Assembly (NCBI RefSeq): GCF_022763345.1
Contig: NZ_JALEGS010000111.1
Location: forward strand, 62,001-126,000
Direction of reading: 5' to 3'
Source of the DNA: Phaeodactylibacter sp.
GTDB lineage: Bacteria; Bacteroidota; Bacteroidia; Chitinophagales; Saprospiraceae
Length of the DNA stretch: 64,000 nt
A program made the translations under genes and the position numbers. Under the pieces are notes generated by a model. It was given only the letters and a program-made list of their open reading frames with translations. It had not been told where the DNA came from and did not search any database. Below are positions 53,679-63,400 of the stretch, piece by piece. The stretch's first letter is position 1; each line of letters begins with the position of its first letter.

Positions 53679-55466
53679 ATGAATCTCGCAGGACTTGACT
53701 GGGGCATTATTGGTGCCTTTTTTGTGATTTCACTAGCTATCGGCCTAATTGTTTCCAGGCAATCGGGCAAGAATTATAAGGAATTTTTCCTCTCGGGCAG
53801 GGGCATGCCCTGGTGGTTGCTTGGCATCTCAATGGTTGCCACCACTTTCTCAGCAGACACCCCCAATCTGGTCACAGATATCGTCCGTAACAACGGTGTA
53901 GCCGGCAACTGGGTGTGGTGGGCTTTTTTGCTTACCGGCATGCTCACGGTCTTCGTCTATGCCCGGCTATGGCGGCGCTCTGGCATCATGACCGATCTGG
54001 AATTCTACGAGCTGCGCTATCACGGCAAAACAGCCGCTTTTCTGCGAGGTTTTCGAGCCATCTACCTGGGCGTATTCTTCAACATAATGATTATGGCTAC
54101 GGTGACCCTGGCGGCTATCAAGATTGGTGGCGTCATGTTGGGGCTAAGCCCGCTACAGACCGTGCTGATTGCCTCAGCTGTGACGGTGGTCTATACCTCA
54201 CTGGGCGGTCTTCGCGGAGTGATCCTGACTGACTTTTTTCAATTCATCCTGGCCATGGTAGGCATCATCTGGGCAGCAGTCGTCATCGTCAACCTGCCTG
54301 AAGTTGGCGGGCTGGACAAGCTGTTCAGCCATGAGGAGGTGCGCACCAAGCTGCACCTGCTGCCCGATTTCAACGACAGCAGCCAGCTTATCCCGTTGTT
54401 CATTCTTCCTCTTGCTGTGCAGTGGTGGAGCGTTTGGTACCCTGGTGCAGAACCCGGTGGGGGCGGCTATATCGTGCAGCGTATGCTTTCTGCCAAGGAT
54501 GAGAAAAATGCGGTAGGGGCTACCCTGTTGTTCAATATTGCCCACTACGCCCTGCGCCCCTGGCCCTGGATTCTGATTGCACTGGCGTCTATCATCGTAT
54601 TCCCTGATTTGGAATCGCTCCGTCAGGCTTTCCCCAATATAAATGAGCAAGTGGTCAAAGACGACCTGGCTTTTCCAGCCATGCTGACCTACCTGCCCAG
54701 TGGCCTTTTAGGGCTGGTCATTGCCTCACTGATTGCAGCGTTTATGTCGACTTTATCCACCCACCTCAACTGGGGCGCCTCTTATATTGTGCACGACTTT
54801 TACCGTCGGTTCATCAATGAGAAAGCCTCCGAAAAAACACTGGTCCGCCTGGGGCGCTGGTCTACCGTGGGGCTGATGGTGCTGACTGCGCTTTTTGCAC
54901 TGGTTTTGGAAAATGCCCTTCAGGCCTTCAACATCCTCCTTCAAATTGGTGCGGGTACCGGGCTGATCTTCATTTTGCGCTGGTTCTGGTGGCGGATCAA
55001 TGCGTACAGCGAAATCGCAGCAATGGTGGTCTCTTTCCTAATGGCCATTTACCTGGAAATTTTGCACCCAGGCGAACTGGCCAGCCATACCAAGCTACTG
55101 CTTGGCGTCGGTGTAACCACAGCCAGCTGGTTGATCGTCACCTTTATTACGCCACCTACCGACCATAAGACGCTACTTTCCTTTTATCAACTCATCAAGC
55201 CTTCCCCTGGTGGTTGGCGCCCCGTCATTGAGCAAGGCAAAGCCGAAGGTGAATTGACGGAAGCGGATGTGGTGCCCGGAAAGCTGCCTATGGAGATTAG
55301 CGCCATGGTTATCGCCTGTTTCACTGTTTATGCAGCACTTTTCGCCACCGGATTCTGGATTTACGGCAATACTACTTCCGCAATAATTGCTACGGTGGTT
55401 GCTGCTGTAGGTGCCAGCCTTTTGATGGTATTTTGGCGGCGGCTGAATGCCCTGAGGCAGGTCTAA
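53679..55466 (+). CDS. Sodium:solute symporter (SSS family)
   Basis: 595-residue inner-membrane transporter with about fourteen helices. It starts NLAGLDWGIIGAFFVISLAI and has SSS-type segments FFLSGRGMPWWLLGISMVAT and VVYTSLGGLRGVILTDFFQF. Members of this group import sugars, sialic acids or other organic solutes with Na+. Lying directly after GH20 and the amino-sugar genes, it could import GlcNAc or mannose, but the substrate is inferred from context only. This is the only sugar-type importer in the whole glycan region. Confidence 0.9.
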   Translation: MNLAGLDWGIIGAFFVISLAIGLIVSRQSGKNYKEFFLSGRGMPWWLLGISMVATTFSADTPNLVTDIVRNNGVAGNWVWWAFLLTGMLTVFVYARLWRRSGIMTDLEFYELRYHGKTAAFLRGFRAIYLGVFFNIMIMATVTLAAIKIGGVMLGLSPLQTVLIASAVTVVYTSLGGLRGVILTDFFQFILAMVGIIWAAVVIVNLPEVGGLDKLFSHEEVRTKLHLLPDFNDSSQLIPLFILPLAVQWWSVWYPGAEPGGGGYIVQRMLSAKDEKNAVGATLLFNIAHYALRPWPWILIALASIIVFPDLESLRQAFPNINEQVVKDDLAFPAMLTYLPSGLLGLVIASLIAAFMSTLSTHLNWGASYIVHDFYRRFINEKASEKTLVRLGRWSTVGLMVLTALFALVLENALQAFNILLQIGAGTGLIFILRWFWWRINAYSEIAAMVVSFLMAIYLEILHPGELASHTKLLLGVGVTTASWLIVTFITPPTDHKTLLSFYQLIKPSPGGWRPVIEQGKAEGELTEADVVPGKLPMEISAMVIACFTVYAALFATGFWIYGNTTSAIIATVVAAVGASLLMVFWRRLNALRQV

Positions 55467-55503
55467 AATCTGGCCGTAAGGACTTTGGCCCGAGCTTTAG
55501 AAG

Positions 55504-55540
55504 AATAGGATTTTCCGATTCGGAAAAACATTCCTATTTT
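55504..55540 (+). terminator. Hairpin between the symporter and branching-enzyme genes
   Basis: Two stacked 7-bp stems (55504-55510 with 55532-55538, and 55511-55517 with 55521-55527) share a 4-base bulge on one side and close a 3-nt loop. TTTT overlaps the end. It is probably the terminator of the symporter transcript, 38 bases after its stop. Confidence 0.6.
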
Positions 55541-55569
55541 GGGTTCAAACCAACAAACCACTGACCCAC

Positions 55570-57591
55570 ATGGCCAACGTCCTTACCCACAGTCTTTTTA
55601 CCGAGTTTGACATCCACCTGTTTCGCAGCGGCACGCATTTTAAGCTGTACGAAAAACTAGGCAGCCACCCCATTGAAGTGGACGGGCAAGCCGGCACCTA
55701 TTTTGCCGTTTGGGCCCCCAATGCGCAGGCGGTTTCTTTGATCGGGAATTTCAACTACTGGAACCGGGATAGCCACGCGCTTATGCCCCGATGGGATGGC
55801 TCCGGCATTTGGGAAGGTTTCGTCCCGGGTATTGGCAAAGGAGAATTGTATAAGTACCACATCCATGCCAAAGACGGGCGCCATCTGGAAAAAGGAGACC
55901 CCTTCGCGCTACTGTGGGAAATCCCACCGAATACGGCTTCCGTGGTTTGGGACATTAGCGATTACGCTTGGCAGGACAAATCCTGGATGGACAAGCGCAA
56001 AGACATTTCCGGGCTGGACAAACCTTACTCCGTGTACGAGGTCCACATGGGTACCTGGAAAAAGACCCACGGAGGGCTGCGCAGCCTGAGCTACAAGGAA
56101 ATGGCTGATGAAATGGTCAGCTATGTAAAGGAAATGGGCTTCACTCATGTTGAGTTTCTGCCGGTTATGGAACACCCTTATTTCCCAAGCTGGGGCTACC
56201 AAATCACCGGCTACTTTGCCCCGACCAGCCGATATGGCACCCCTCAGGAATTTATGCACCTCGTGGACGCCTTCCATCAGGCCGGCATTGGGGTCATCCT
56301 GGACTGGGTGCCTTCCCACTTCCCAACCGATGCCCACGGGCTGGCAGATTTTGACGGCACGCACCTCTACGATCATGCGGACCCCCGCAAGGGTTTCCAC
56401 CCTGACTGGAAGAGCGCCATTTTCAACTATGGCCGGCACGAGGTGAAAGCCTTCCTGATATCCAATGCCCTGTTTTGGCTCGACCGTTACCACATTGACG
56501 GACTGCGGGTGGATGCAGTGGCTTCCATGCTTTACCTCGATTACTCGCGGGAAGAAGGCGAATGGATCCCAAACATCCACGGTGGCAATGAGAACCTGGA
56601 GGCGATTGCCTTCCTAAGGGAGTTTAACGAAACGGTTTATAAAGAATTCCCGGATGCCATTACCATAGCCGAAGAATCGACAGCATGGACGGGCGTGTCC
56701 CGCCCTACCTTTGATGGTGGCTTAGGGTTTGGGCAAAAGTGGATGATGGGCTGGATGCACGACACCCTCAGCTACTTCAAAAACGACCCGATCCACCGGC
56801 AATATCATCATGGTGAGATTACCTTCAGCCTGGTCTACGCCTTTAGTGAAAATTTCATGCTGCCGCTTTCTCACGATGAGGTTGTGCACGGCAAAGGCCC
56901 CATCATGGACCGCATGCCGGGCGATGAATGGCAACGGTTTGCCAACCTACGCCTGCTCTACGGCTATATGTTCACCCACCCTGGTACACAGCTGTTGTTC
57001 ATGGGCGATGAGTTTGGTCAGACCAGCGAGTGGAATATCGAGAGAGGCCTGGAGTGGTGGCTGACGGAGCATGATTTCCACAAAGGAGTACAGGCTTGGA
57101 TCAAAGCATTGAACGGCTACTACCGCAATGCCCCTACCCTGCACCAAAAACAGTTCAGCCCCGAAGGCTTCCAGTGGATTGACCACAACGACAATCAAAA
57201 CAGCACCATTTCCTACCTCCGCTACGGAGAAGACAAGGATCAGCCCATAGCGGTCATTTGCAATTTCACACCGGTTGCCCGCCCTGGATATAAAATCGGT
57301 TTGCCCCTGCACGGCAACTGGAAGGAAGTCCTGAACAGCGACGCCAAGGCCTATGGTGGATCCGGCGACCATCACAATACCAAAATCATCAAAACAACGC
57401 AGGAAACCTATCACGGCCGGCCTTACTCTGCGGAAGTGACCCTGCCGCCCCTTGGTATTATTGTGCTGGAACTGGACAAAGCTATTGCACCAACAGCAAC
57501 AAAAACGGCGGCTAAAAAGAAGGCCCCTGCCAAAGCCGCTGTCAAACCCAAAACCACTAAAAAGGCGACTAAAAAAGAAAAAGCAAAGTAA
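55570..57591 (+). CDS. glgB: 1,4-alpha-glucan branching enzyme with Lys/Ala-rich tail
   Basis: 673-residue GH13 enzyme that makes alpha-1,6 branches in glycogen. An N-terminal CBM48 domain (about 25-115; YFAVWAPNAQAVSLIGNFNYW) is followed by the GH13 barrel with the nucleophile Asp315 (GLRVDAVASM), acid/base Glu368 (IAEEST) and LSHDEVVHGK. The C-terminal beta domain ends near 640. Residues about 641-673 are almost only Lys, Ala, Thr and Pro, resembling a histone H1 tail and not part of the normal enzyme. No other glycogen gene is adjacent, so the link with the neighbouring amino-sugar genes is unclear. Confidence 0.94.
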   Translation: MANVLTHSLFTEFDIHLFRSGTHFKLYEKLGSHPIEVDGQAGTYFAVWAPNAQAVSLIGNFNYWNRDSHALMPRWDGSGIWEGFVPGIGKGELYKYHIHAKDGRHLEKGDPFALLWEIPPNTASVVWDISDYAWQDKSWMDKRKDISGLDKPYSVYEVHMGTWKKTHGGLRSLSYKEMADEMVSYVKEMGFTHVEFLPVMEHPYFPSWGYQITGYFAPTSRYGTPQEFMHLVDAFHQAGIGVILDWVPSHFPTDAHGLADFDGTHLYDHADPRKGFHPDWKSAIFNYGRHEVKAFLISNALFWLDRYHIDGLRVDAVASMLYLDYSREEGEWIPNIHGGNENLEAIAFLREFNETVYKEFPDAITIAEESTAWTGVSRPTFDGGLGFGQKWMMGWMHDTLSYFKNDPIHRQYHHGEITFSLVYAFSENFMLPLSHDEVVHGKGPIMDRMPGDEWQRFANLRLLYGYMFTHPGTQLLFMGDEFGQTSEWNIERGLEWWLTEHDFHKGVQAWIKALNGYYRNAPTLHQKQFSPEGFQWIDHNDNQNSTISYLRYGEDKDQPIAVICNFTPVARPGYKIGLPLHGNWKEVLNSDAKAYGGSGDHHNTKIIKTTQETYHGRPYSAEVTLPPLGIIVLELDKAIAPTATKTAAKKKAPAKAAVKPKTTKKATKKEKAK

Positions 57592-57604
57592 ATCCACTAC
57601 CTTC

Positions 57605-57646
57605 GGGCTGCCTGCAAGACTGTATATCGGTTGATGCAGGCAACCC
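57605..57646 (+). other. Hairpin after glgB, possible terminator without T-run
   Basis: TGCCTGCA (57609-57616) pairs with TGCAGGCA (57635-57642), extended by GGG and CCC outside. No T-run follows, so it may act as an mRNA 3' stabilising hairpin or a weak terminator. Confidence 0.5.
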
Positions 57647-57706
57647 AGGATTACTTACCAAACGATCAGGATTTATTCCTGCTCAGCCCTAACGCTTTTT
57701 TAACAG

Positions 57707-57776
57707 AGTAGTTTGACGGAAATAAACCAGACCGTTTTCTCTTTAAGGTCTATCTTATTTTGTTTCCGTCTCTAAA
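57707..57776. repeat. Dispersed palindromic repeat, short copy
   Basis: 70-base element between glgB and the dehydrogenase gene. GACGGAAA at one end and TTTCCGTC at the other are inverted, with inner arms AGACC/GGTCT. Three blocks are identical to the reverse complement of 9430-9567: 16 bases at 57707-57722, 17 at 57729-57745 and 19 at 57758-57776. It lacks about 65 internal bases that the longer copy has. It ends 10 bases before the next start codon. The remaining gap (57647-57706) shows nothing recognisable. Confidence 0.8.
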
Positions 57777-57786
57777 AAGCGTAGAC

Positions 57787-58557
57787 ATGGCAAAAACAGC
57801 ATTGATTACCGGCAGCAGCAGCGGTATCGGTCTTGGTATTGCCCGCTCCTTTGCGGAGGCAGGGTACAATCTCGTATTTAACGGGCTGGAAGAAAATGGC
57901 TCAGAAATTGCGGCCGGGGTTGCATCGGAGTTTGGTATTGAAGCCTACTTCTCCCCTACCAATTTAATGGACCCCACAGCCATCAGGAAGATGGTTGAAG
58001 AGGCAGTGTCCCGCTTCGGCGGAGTGGACATACTGGTGAACAACGCCGGTGTCCAGTATGTCGCCCCTATAGAGGAATTTCCGGAAAGCAAATGGGACCT
58101 CATCCTTGGGGTCAACCTCAGCGCTGCCTTTCATGCGACCCAAGCCGTCTGGCCGGGCATGCAAAGCCGGGGCTTCGGGCGGATTATCAATATCGCCTCT
58201 GTGCACGGGCTCAAGGCTTCTCCTTTCAAAACAGCTTATGTAGCAGCCAAGCATGGCATGGTCGGCCTGACCAAAGTACTGGCACTGGAAGGCGCCCCCC
58301 ATGGCATTACCGCCAACGCCATCTGTCCCGGTTATGTCAAAACTCCGCTGGTTGAAAAGCAGATTCCGGAGCAGGCCAAATCCCACGGCATGACCGAGGA
58401 AGAGGTCACCGAAAAGGTCTTCCTTAAAGCTCATGCGGTCAAAGACTTTGTGAAAGTGGAAACCCTGGGCGCACTGGCCCTCTTTCTGGCGGGTGAAGGC
58501 GCAGCTACCGTTACCGGCACCGCCATTCCGGTAGATGGAGGCTGGGCTGCAAAGTAA
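57787..58557 (+). CDS. bdhA: 3-hydroxybutyrate dehydrogenase (SDR family)
   Basis: 256-residue cytoplasmic short-chain dehydrogenase. The cofactor motif TALITGSSSGIGLGIA is at the N-terminus, NNAG is in the middle, and the catalytic Ser...Tyr-x-x-x-Lys is seen in IASVHGLKAS and AYVAAKHG. The overall sequence (VQYVAPIEEFP, GYVKTPLVEKQIPEQAK, TGTAIPVDGGW) fits D-3-hydroxybutyrate dehydrogenase, which interconverts 3-hydroxybutyrate and acetoacetate with NAD+. The ATG at 57787 is preferred to the in-frame TTG at 57760, which lies in the repeat. It precedes a patatin-like gene by 35 bases, a pairing seen in other bacteria. Confidence 0.9.
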   Translation: MAKTALITGSSSGIGLGIARSFAEAGYNLVFNGLEENGSEIAAGVASEFGIEAYFSPTNLMDPTAIRKMVEEAVSRFGGVDILVNNAGVQYVAPIEEFPESKWDLILGVNLSAAFHATQAVWPGMQSRGFGRIINIASVHGLKASPFKTAYVAAKHGMVGLTKVLALEGAPHGITANAICPGYVKTPLVEKQIPEQAKSHGMTEEEVTEKVFLKAHAVKDFVKVETLGALALFLAGEGAATVTGTAIPVDGGWAAK

Positions 58558-58592
58558 CAGGACATCAGGAAACACGAGAAAAGATCAAGTAA

Positions 58593-59603
58593 ATGGAACA
58601 GAAAAAGTTAGCACTGGCCCTGCAGGGCGGCGGCTCGCATGGGGCCATCACCTGGGGTGTGCTGGACCGGCTGCTGGAAGAAGAGCATATAGACCTGGAA
58701 GGCTTCTCGGGTACAAGCGCGGGGGCCATGAATGCGGCGGTACTGGCCTACGGGCTCCACATCTCCGGCCGGGAGAAGGCGAAATCCCTGCTCGACCAAT
58801 TCTGGCGGCGGGTTGCAGAAGCGGCAGCCTTGTCACCGGTACAGCCCGCCCCCTGGGATTTACTGTTTGGAGGTGGGAATATGGACTACTCTCCGGGCTT
58901 TATGGCCGCGGAAGCCGCAAGTATGTTTGTTTCGCCCTATCAGTTTAATCCGATGGGGCTCAACCCCCTGAGGGATATCCTCGCAGATATTGTCGACTTT
59001 GAAGCCCTGCGACACTGTAACGTTACGCAACTGTTTGTGTGTGCAACCAACGTAAGACGGGGGCGGGCCAAGGTATTCGACCTGCCCCACATCTCCGTGG
59101 ATGCCGTGATGGCTTCTGCTTGTTTGCCGGAAGTTTTCAAAGCCGTCACCATCGATGGCGAAGACTACTGGGATGGCGGCTTTATGGGTAATCCGCCCAT
59201 TTATCCCCTACTTGATGCCGGCTGCCAGGATATTCTGCTGGTGCAAATCAATCCTATCAATATCGACCGGACGCCTCAGACCTCCTCGGAAATCCGGGAC
59301 CGGGTCAACGAGCTGAGCTTTAATTCCAGCCTGATGCTGGAAATGCGGCGCATCGCTTTTGTGGACAAACTACTATCTGCCGGGGTGGACCTTGGGGCAC
59401 CTTTCCACAAAGTCTTCATCCACCACATCAATCCGGAAGCCGAAGTGCAGGGGCTTAACCTCTCCAGCAAGCTCAACGCCAACTGGCAGTTCCTCCTCCG
59501 GCTCAAAGCCATTGGCCGGGAGAAGGCTGAAGCCTGGCTTGCTCAGCACAGCGATCAGGTCGGAGTGGCGTCGAGCTGTAACATCCGGGAGACTTTTCTG
59601 TAG
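58593..59603 (+). CDS. Patatin-like phospholipase family protein
   Basis: 336-residue patatin-type acyl hydrolase. It has the oxyanion motif LQGGGSHGA, the nucleophile elbow GTSAG and the Asp of the catalytic dyad in YWDGGFMGNPP. No signal peptide is visible, so it is probably cytoplasmic or membrane-associated. Likely substrates are phospholipid acyl esters or, given the neighbouring 3-hydroxybutyrate dehydrogenase, hydroxyalkanoate esters. The latter is inference from gene context. Confidence 0.9.
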   Translation: MEQKKLALALQGGGSHGAITWGVLDRLLEEEHIDLEGFSGTSAGAMNAAVLAYGLHISGREKAKSLLDQFWRRVAEAAALSPVQPAPWDLLFGGGNMDYSPGFMAAEAASMFVSPYQFNPMGLNPLRDILADIVDFEALRHCNVTQLFVCATNVRRGRAKVFDLPHISVDAVMASACLPEVFKAVTIDGEDYWDGGFMGNPPIYPLLDAGCQDILLVQINPINIDRTPQTSSEIRDRVNELSFNSSLMLEMRRIAFVDKLLSAGVDLGAPFHKVFIHHINPEAEVQGLNLSSKLNANWQFLLRLKAIGREKAEAWLAQHSDQVGVASSCNIRETFL

Positions 59604-59605
59604 GG

Positions 59606-60400
59606 TTACTCCTCCTGCGGGAAGAGGAACTGCCCGGAGGCCCGGTCCCAGTGCAGCTTGATCTCCTCCCGGCGCAAGCGGTCGAAGGCCGGGCAGGCAA
59701 CCTGCTCTTCCGGGCTGGCGGAATCCCCGCAGTAGTAAAACCGCTTCCCGGTAAAGACGGAGGCGGTGAGCGTGGTGCCCCGCTGCGGCAAATCCAGCAG
59801 GACAGGCATAGCTTCTTCCAGGATTGCCGGCTCCTCAGCGTAGTCCAGTTCTAAAAAGTCAAAAACAGTTAGTGCGCCCAGCGTATGCTCCGTCCAGTCG
59901 TACTGATCAGGGTGCTCCGGGCGGAGGAAATGATATTCCTGTGTAGCGCCCACCCCATCGTATGCCCTTTTGCTGACGGCGATCAGGGGGTTGCCATTGG
60001 CCAGGCGAAAGAGGACGACCTGTACGTGATAGGTGCCACCGCCTGTGCCTTCGTCAATGATTTCGATGAAGCCGTTCTTCAGGTCTACCGTCGCCTCAAG
60101 TTCCATTTCCAGGCTGGATTCTGCCACCCATTTATTCCCTTTTTGAGTCAGTTCGTAGGGACTGTTATAGGGTGGCTCCAGGCTGCGGTAGTAGTCCAAA
60201 ACATTCTTCTGCTTTGTCGTTTCAGCTTCAGGAGCTTCATCGGTTGGCGGCAAGGTGGCTTCGGGCTGCTCCTGAATGGCTTCGGCGGTGTCTGTACCAA
60301 CAGCGGGTGCTTTTGCCACCTTCTGGCCTGCTCCTCCCGAGCAGGCCAGAAGGGCAACACTCAGGAATGCCCAGGCTGTAATTCTCATTGAAAGATGCAT
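59606..60400 (-). CDS. Lipoprotein of unknown function
   Basis: 264-residue predicted lipoprotein with lipobox LLAC (Cys20) and a Pro/Glu/Ala/Thr-rich linker to about residue 65, followed by a globular domain (VLDYYRSLEPPYNSPYELTQ, FIEIIDEGTGGGTYHVQVVLF, YYCGDSASPEEQVACPAFDRL). The second part has Cys pairs that could form a disulfide. I do not recognise a family. The start could also be Met5 at 60388. It converges on the patatin gene with two bases between stops and lies nine bases after the stop of the T9SS protein gene, so the two are probably co-transcribed. Confidence 0.75.
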   Translation of the reverse strand: MHLSMRITAWAFLSVALLACSGGAGQKVAKAPAVGTDTAEAIQEQPEATLPPTDEAPEAETTKQKNVLDYYRSLEPPYNSPYELTQKGNKWVAESSLEMELEATVDLKNGFIEIIDEGTGGGTYHVQVVLFRLANGNPLIAVSKRAYDGVGATQEYHFLRPEHPDQYDWTEHTLGALTVFDFLELDYAEEPAILEEAMPVLLDLPQRGTTLTASVFTGKRFYYCGDSASPEEQVACPAFDRLRREEIKLHWDRASGQFLFPQEE

Positions 60401-60409
60401 AGCTTAGTC

Positions 60410-63400
60410 TTATCGGAATAATTGAACATCACCTTCATAGAGGGTGGTAAACCCGTCTACCCAAAGCACCTGCACAACGTAAGCGTAGACGCCCGCCGAT
60501 GCCGCTTCTCCCCTCCAGGTACCATCCCAGGCCGTTACGCCATCTGTGGCTTCGAAAACCAGACCGCCCCACCGGTTGTACACCTGAAAATTCAGTACTT
60601 CGGCAATGCCGGCTCCCGGGTAAATTTCGAAGCGGTCGTTGATACCATCTTCATTCGGGGAGAATGCGTTCGGAATGTAGACCTGCCGGGTGCCATCTAC
60701 CTGCAGAAACAGCTCGGCAGAGTAGGTACAGCCGCCATCCAGCGTTAAGGTCAGCTCAATATCGACGGAACTCGTAGCCAGCAAGCTAGGGTCAGGGCAG
60801 GTAGTGCAACTTAGCACAGCACCGGAATCCGCCACCCACTGCAGGGTTGACAAAGCCGGATCAATTGGTGCGCTGGAAATAATGTCCAATTGCACGGAGT
60901 CCCCAAAAGCAGCCGGGTTAGGCTGAGCAAGCAGGTCAATAGCCAGGGCATTGGGCTCTGCCAGGGTTAGTAAGACCGTCGTATCGCAATTATTGCTGTT
61001 GGTAATGGTTATTTCGTACTGACCCGACGCTAAGCCTTCAAAGACAGGCTCGGTTTGCCCTGCACCTCCATTGAGCGCAAAGGTATAAGGCGAAGCACTG
61101 CCACTGAGCCCTGAGAATTCGATGAGGCCCGTAGCTTCTCCCGGACAAGCTGGGTCTACCGTTTCCACCTGAAAATCAATGGGCGGCACATCGGGAAGGA
61201 CAATGCTATCCTGCGAAATAGCGCAACCCGTAGCGTCTGTAACGGTGTAGGCGTACAAGCCGGGCAATAGCTCGTTTATGGTCGCTGTATTTTCATTGAA
61301 AGGCTGCCCGTTACGAGACCATTCGAACTGATAAGGCGTGATGCCGCCGGTAACATCCAGTGCCAGTATACCAGATGCCTCGCCCTGACAGTTAGGTGGG
61401 CTTACATTCACTTCAGCCTGAGGCACATCGGGAGCGGTCAGAAAGAAAGTGGAGGTCGAAAAACAATCCGCTCCTATTGTAATGATGGCCTCATAGCTCC
61501 CATCTGACAAGTTCTCGATCGTTTGTACCCCTTCCGCAATAAGGTTGCCTTCGCTATCCAACCACTCAATAGAAGTGGCAGGATCACCACCCAACAGATT
61601 GATGGTGATAGCACCATTGCTTTCCCCACAGTTCGGAGGAGTAATATCCGCCTCGACATCCGGTAGTTCCAGAATGTTCACATTGATCTCATCGGTGACG
61701 GTTCCACATGCAGTGGTGAGTTCCAAGGTGTAGGAGCCATCTTCCGTCACTATAATTTGCGGCGTAGTCGCTCCATTGCTCCAGGCATAGTCACCCGGCA
61801 CTTCAAATGCAGGCCCAAGCGTTACCGGATCATCGTCACACACTTCCAGATCTGGCCCCAGCGCTACAGCATCTTCCGGCGTCACCACCGCAATAGAATC
61901 TACAGCTGTGCATTCGCCTTGGGTAACCGTCACGCTATAGATTCCTGAGGCATTCACGGTGAATGTGGAATCCGTAGAACCATCCTGCCACTGATAGGTG
62001 GCGGTGCTGTCCAGGGCAGGATCGAGCAGCAAGCTGGCGCCGTTGCAAATGAGGGTGTCATTACCCAGGTCCAGCGTAAAGGAACTACTGCTCGGATTTA
62101 TGGAAAAGTCCTGTTCAGAAACATTCACATCGAGGTCGGTAGAGGCTGTCAATGTACTGCCAATGAAGGATATTGGGGCAACGTCCAGGTTGACAGGAGA
62201 CAGAAAAGCTTCCGGCAGAGGGTCTGCGCAAATGCCCTGCCCCTCTTCGTCCACTTTCACCATCCGGAACCCATCGCGGTCATAAAGGTCTTCATAAACG
62301 TAAGTGTAATAGCCCTCGGAAGTAACCGTGAGCGGGCTTCCCCCAAACCGGAAGGGGCCGCTCAAAAAGCCTTCTTCTGCCAGTTCAAGCCCCCAAAGTA
62401 TTGCTCCATCTTTACTGATTTTTGCCAAAGCCGGGCGGATATCGCCGGAGTTGTCCACATCCGCACCTGCTACGAATAAGATATTGTCATCGGGCGTGAC
62501 AATCAGGTCTTCTGCCTGTCCGGAAAAGGAAAAATTGGCCCCGTTAAATTCTACAGTCACCTGATTTTCCCCCAAGGTCGCTACCCTTGACCAAACCAGG
62601 GAACCGTCCAGATTGATCCGGGAGATAATGGCTCCTGTTGGGCCACCGAAGACTGCATCACTAAGGGAAGTAGTTATGAGCAACGCGAAGGTACCGTCCA
62701 GCATGGGTACAATCTTCACGCCGGCACCACTGAAGCCTTGGTAGGAATAGGTATTCGCCCAAAGCTGTTCCCCCTGCTCGTTAAGACGGACCGCAAAAGC
62801 CTCGTTATCAAAATTCGAACCTATACTACCGGTAACCAGATACCCGCCGGCAGGCACTTCGGCTATATCATACCCCGTTGCTTCGAGCCCGGCAACCGGA
62901 TAGTACTGCCCCCATTCCACAGCTCCTGCGGCGTCGTACTTGACCAGGTAAAGCGATGTTTCAAAATCCGGGCTGTGATGACCGGCAAAGATATAGCCAC
63001 CATCGGAAGTCTGAATCCCGGCATATCCCCGTTCCAAAAGGTCAGGATTGCCCGGGAACTGTGACCATTGCAGCGTACCATCTGCATTGCCTTTGGCCAG
63101 AAAGCCATCAAAATAGACGGTCGTGGAAGTGCCGGAGAGCACAAATCCGCCATCCTCAGTCGACCGGATATCAGCAATAGACTGAAAAGTCCCAGGATCA
63201 TATTCCCGCGACCATACCATTTGGTTGGTATTGTCGATACGAGTGACTATTGCATCATTAGCATTGCCGGCAGGGTTATTGAAGCCATTGGCAACAGAGC
63301 TAAGCACGTAAATGCTACCGTCCGGACCGGCTGTCGCTGCCAAAGCCCGCACAGAATCCCCGGTGGTGCATTCCACGCGGAATTCTCCCAACTGAGCGCC

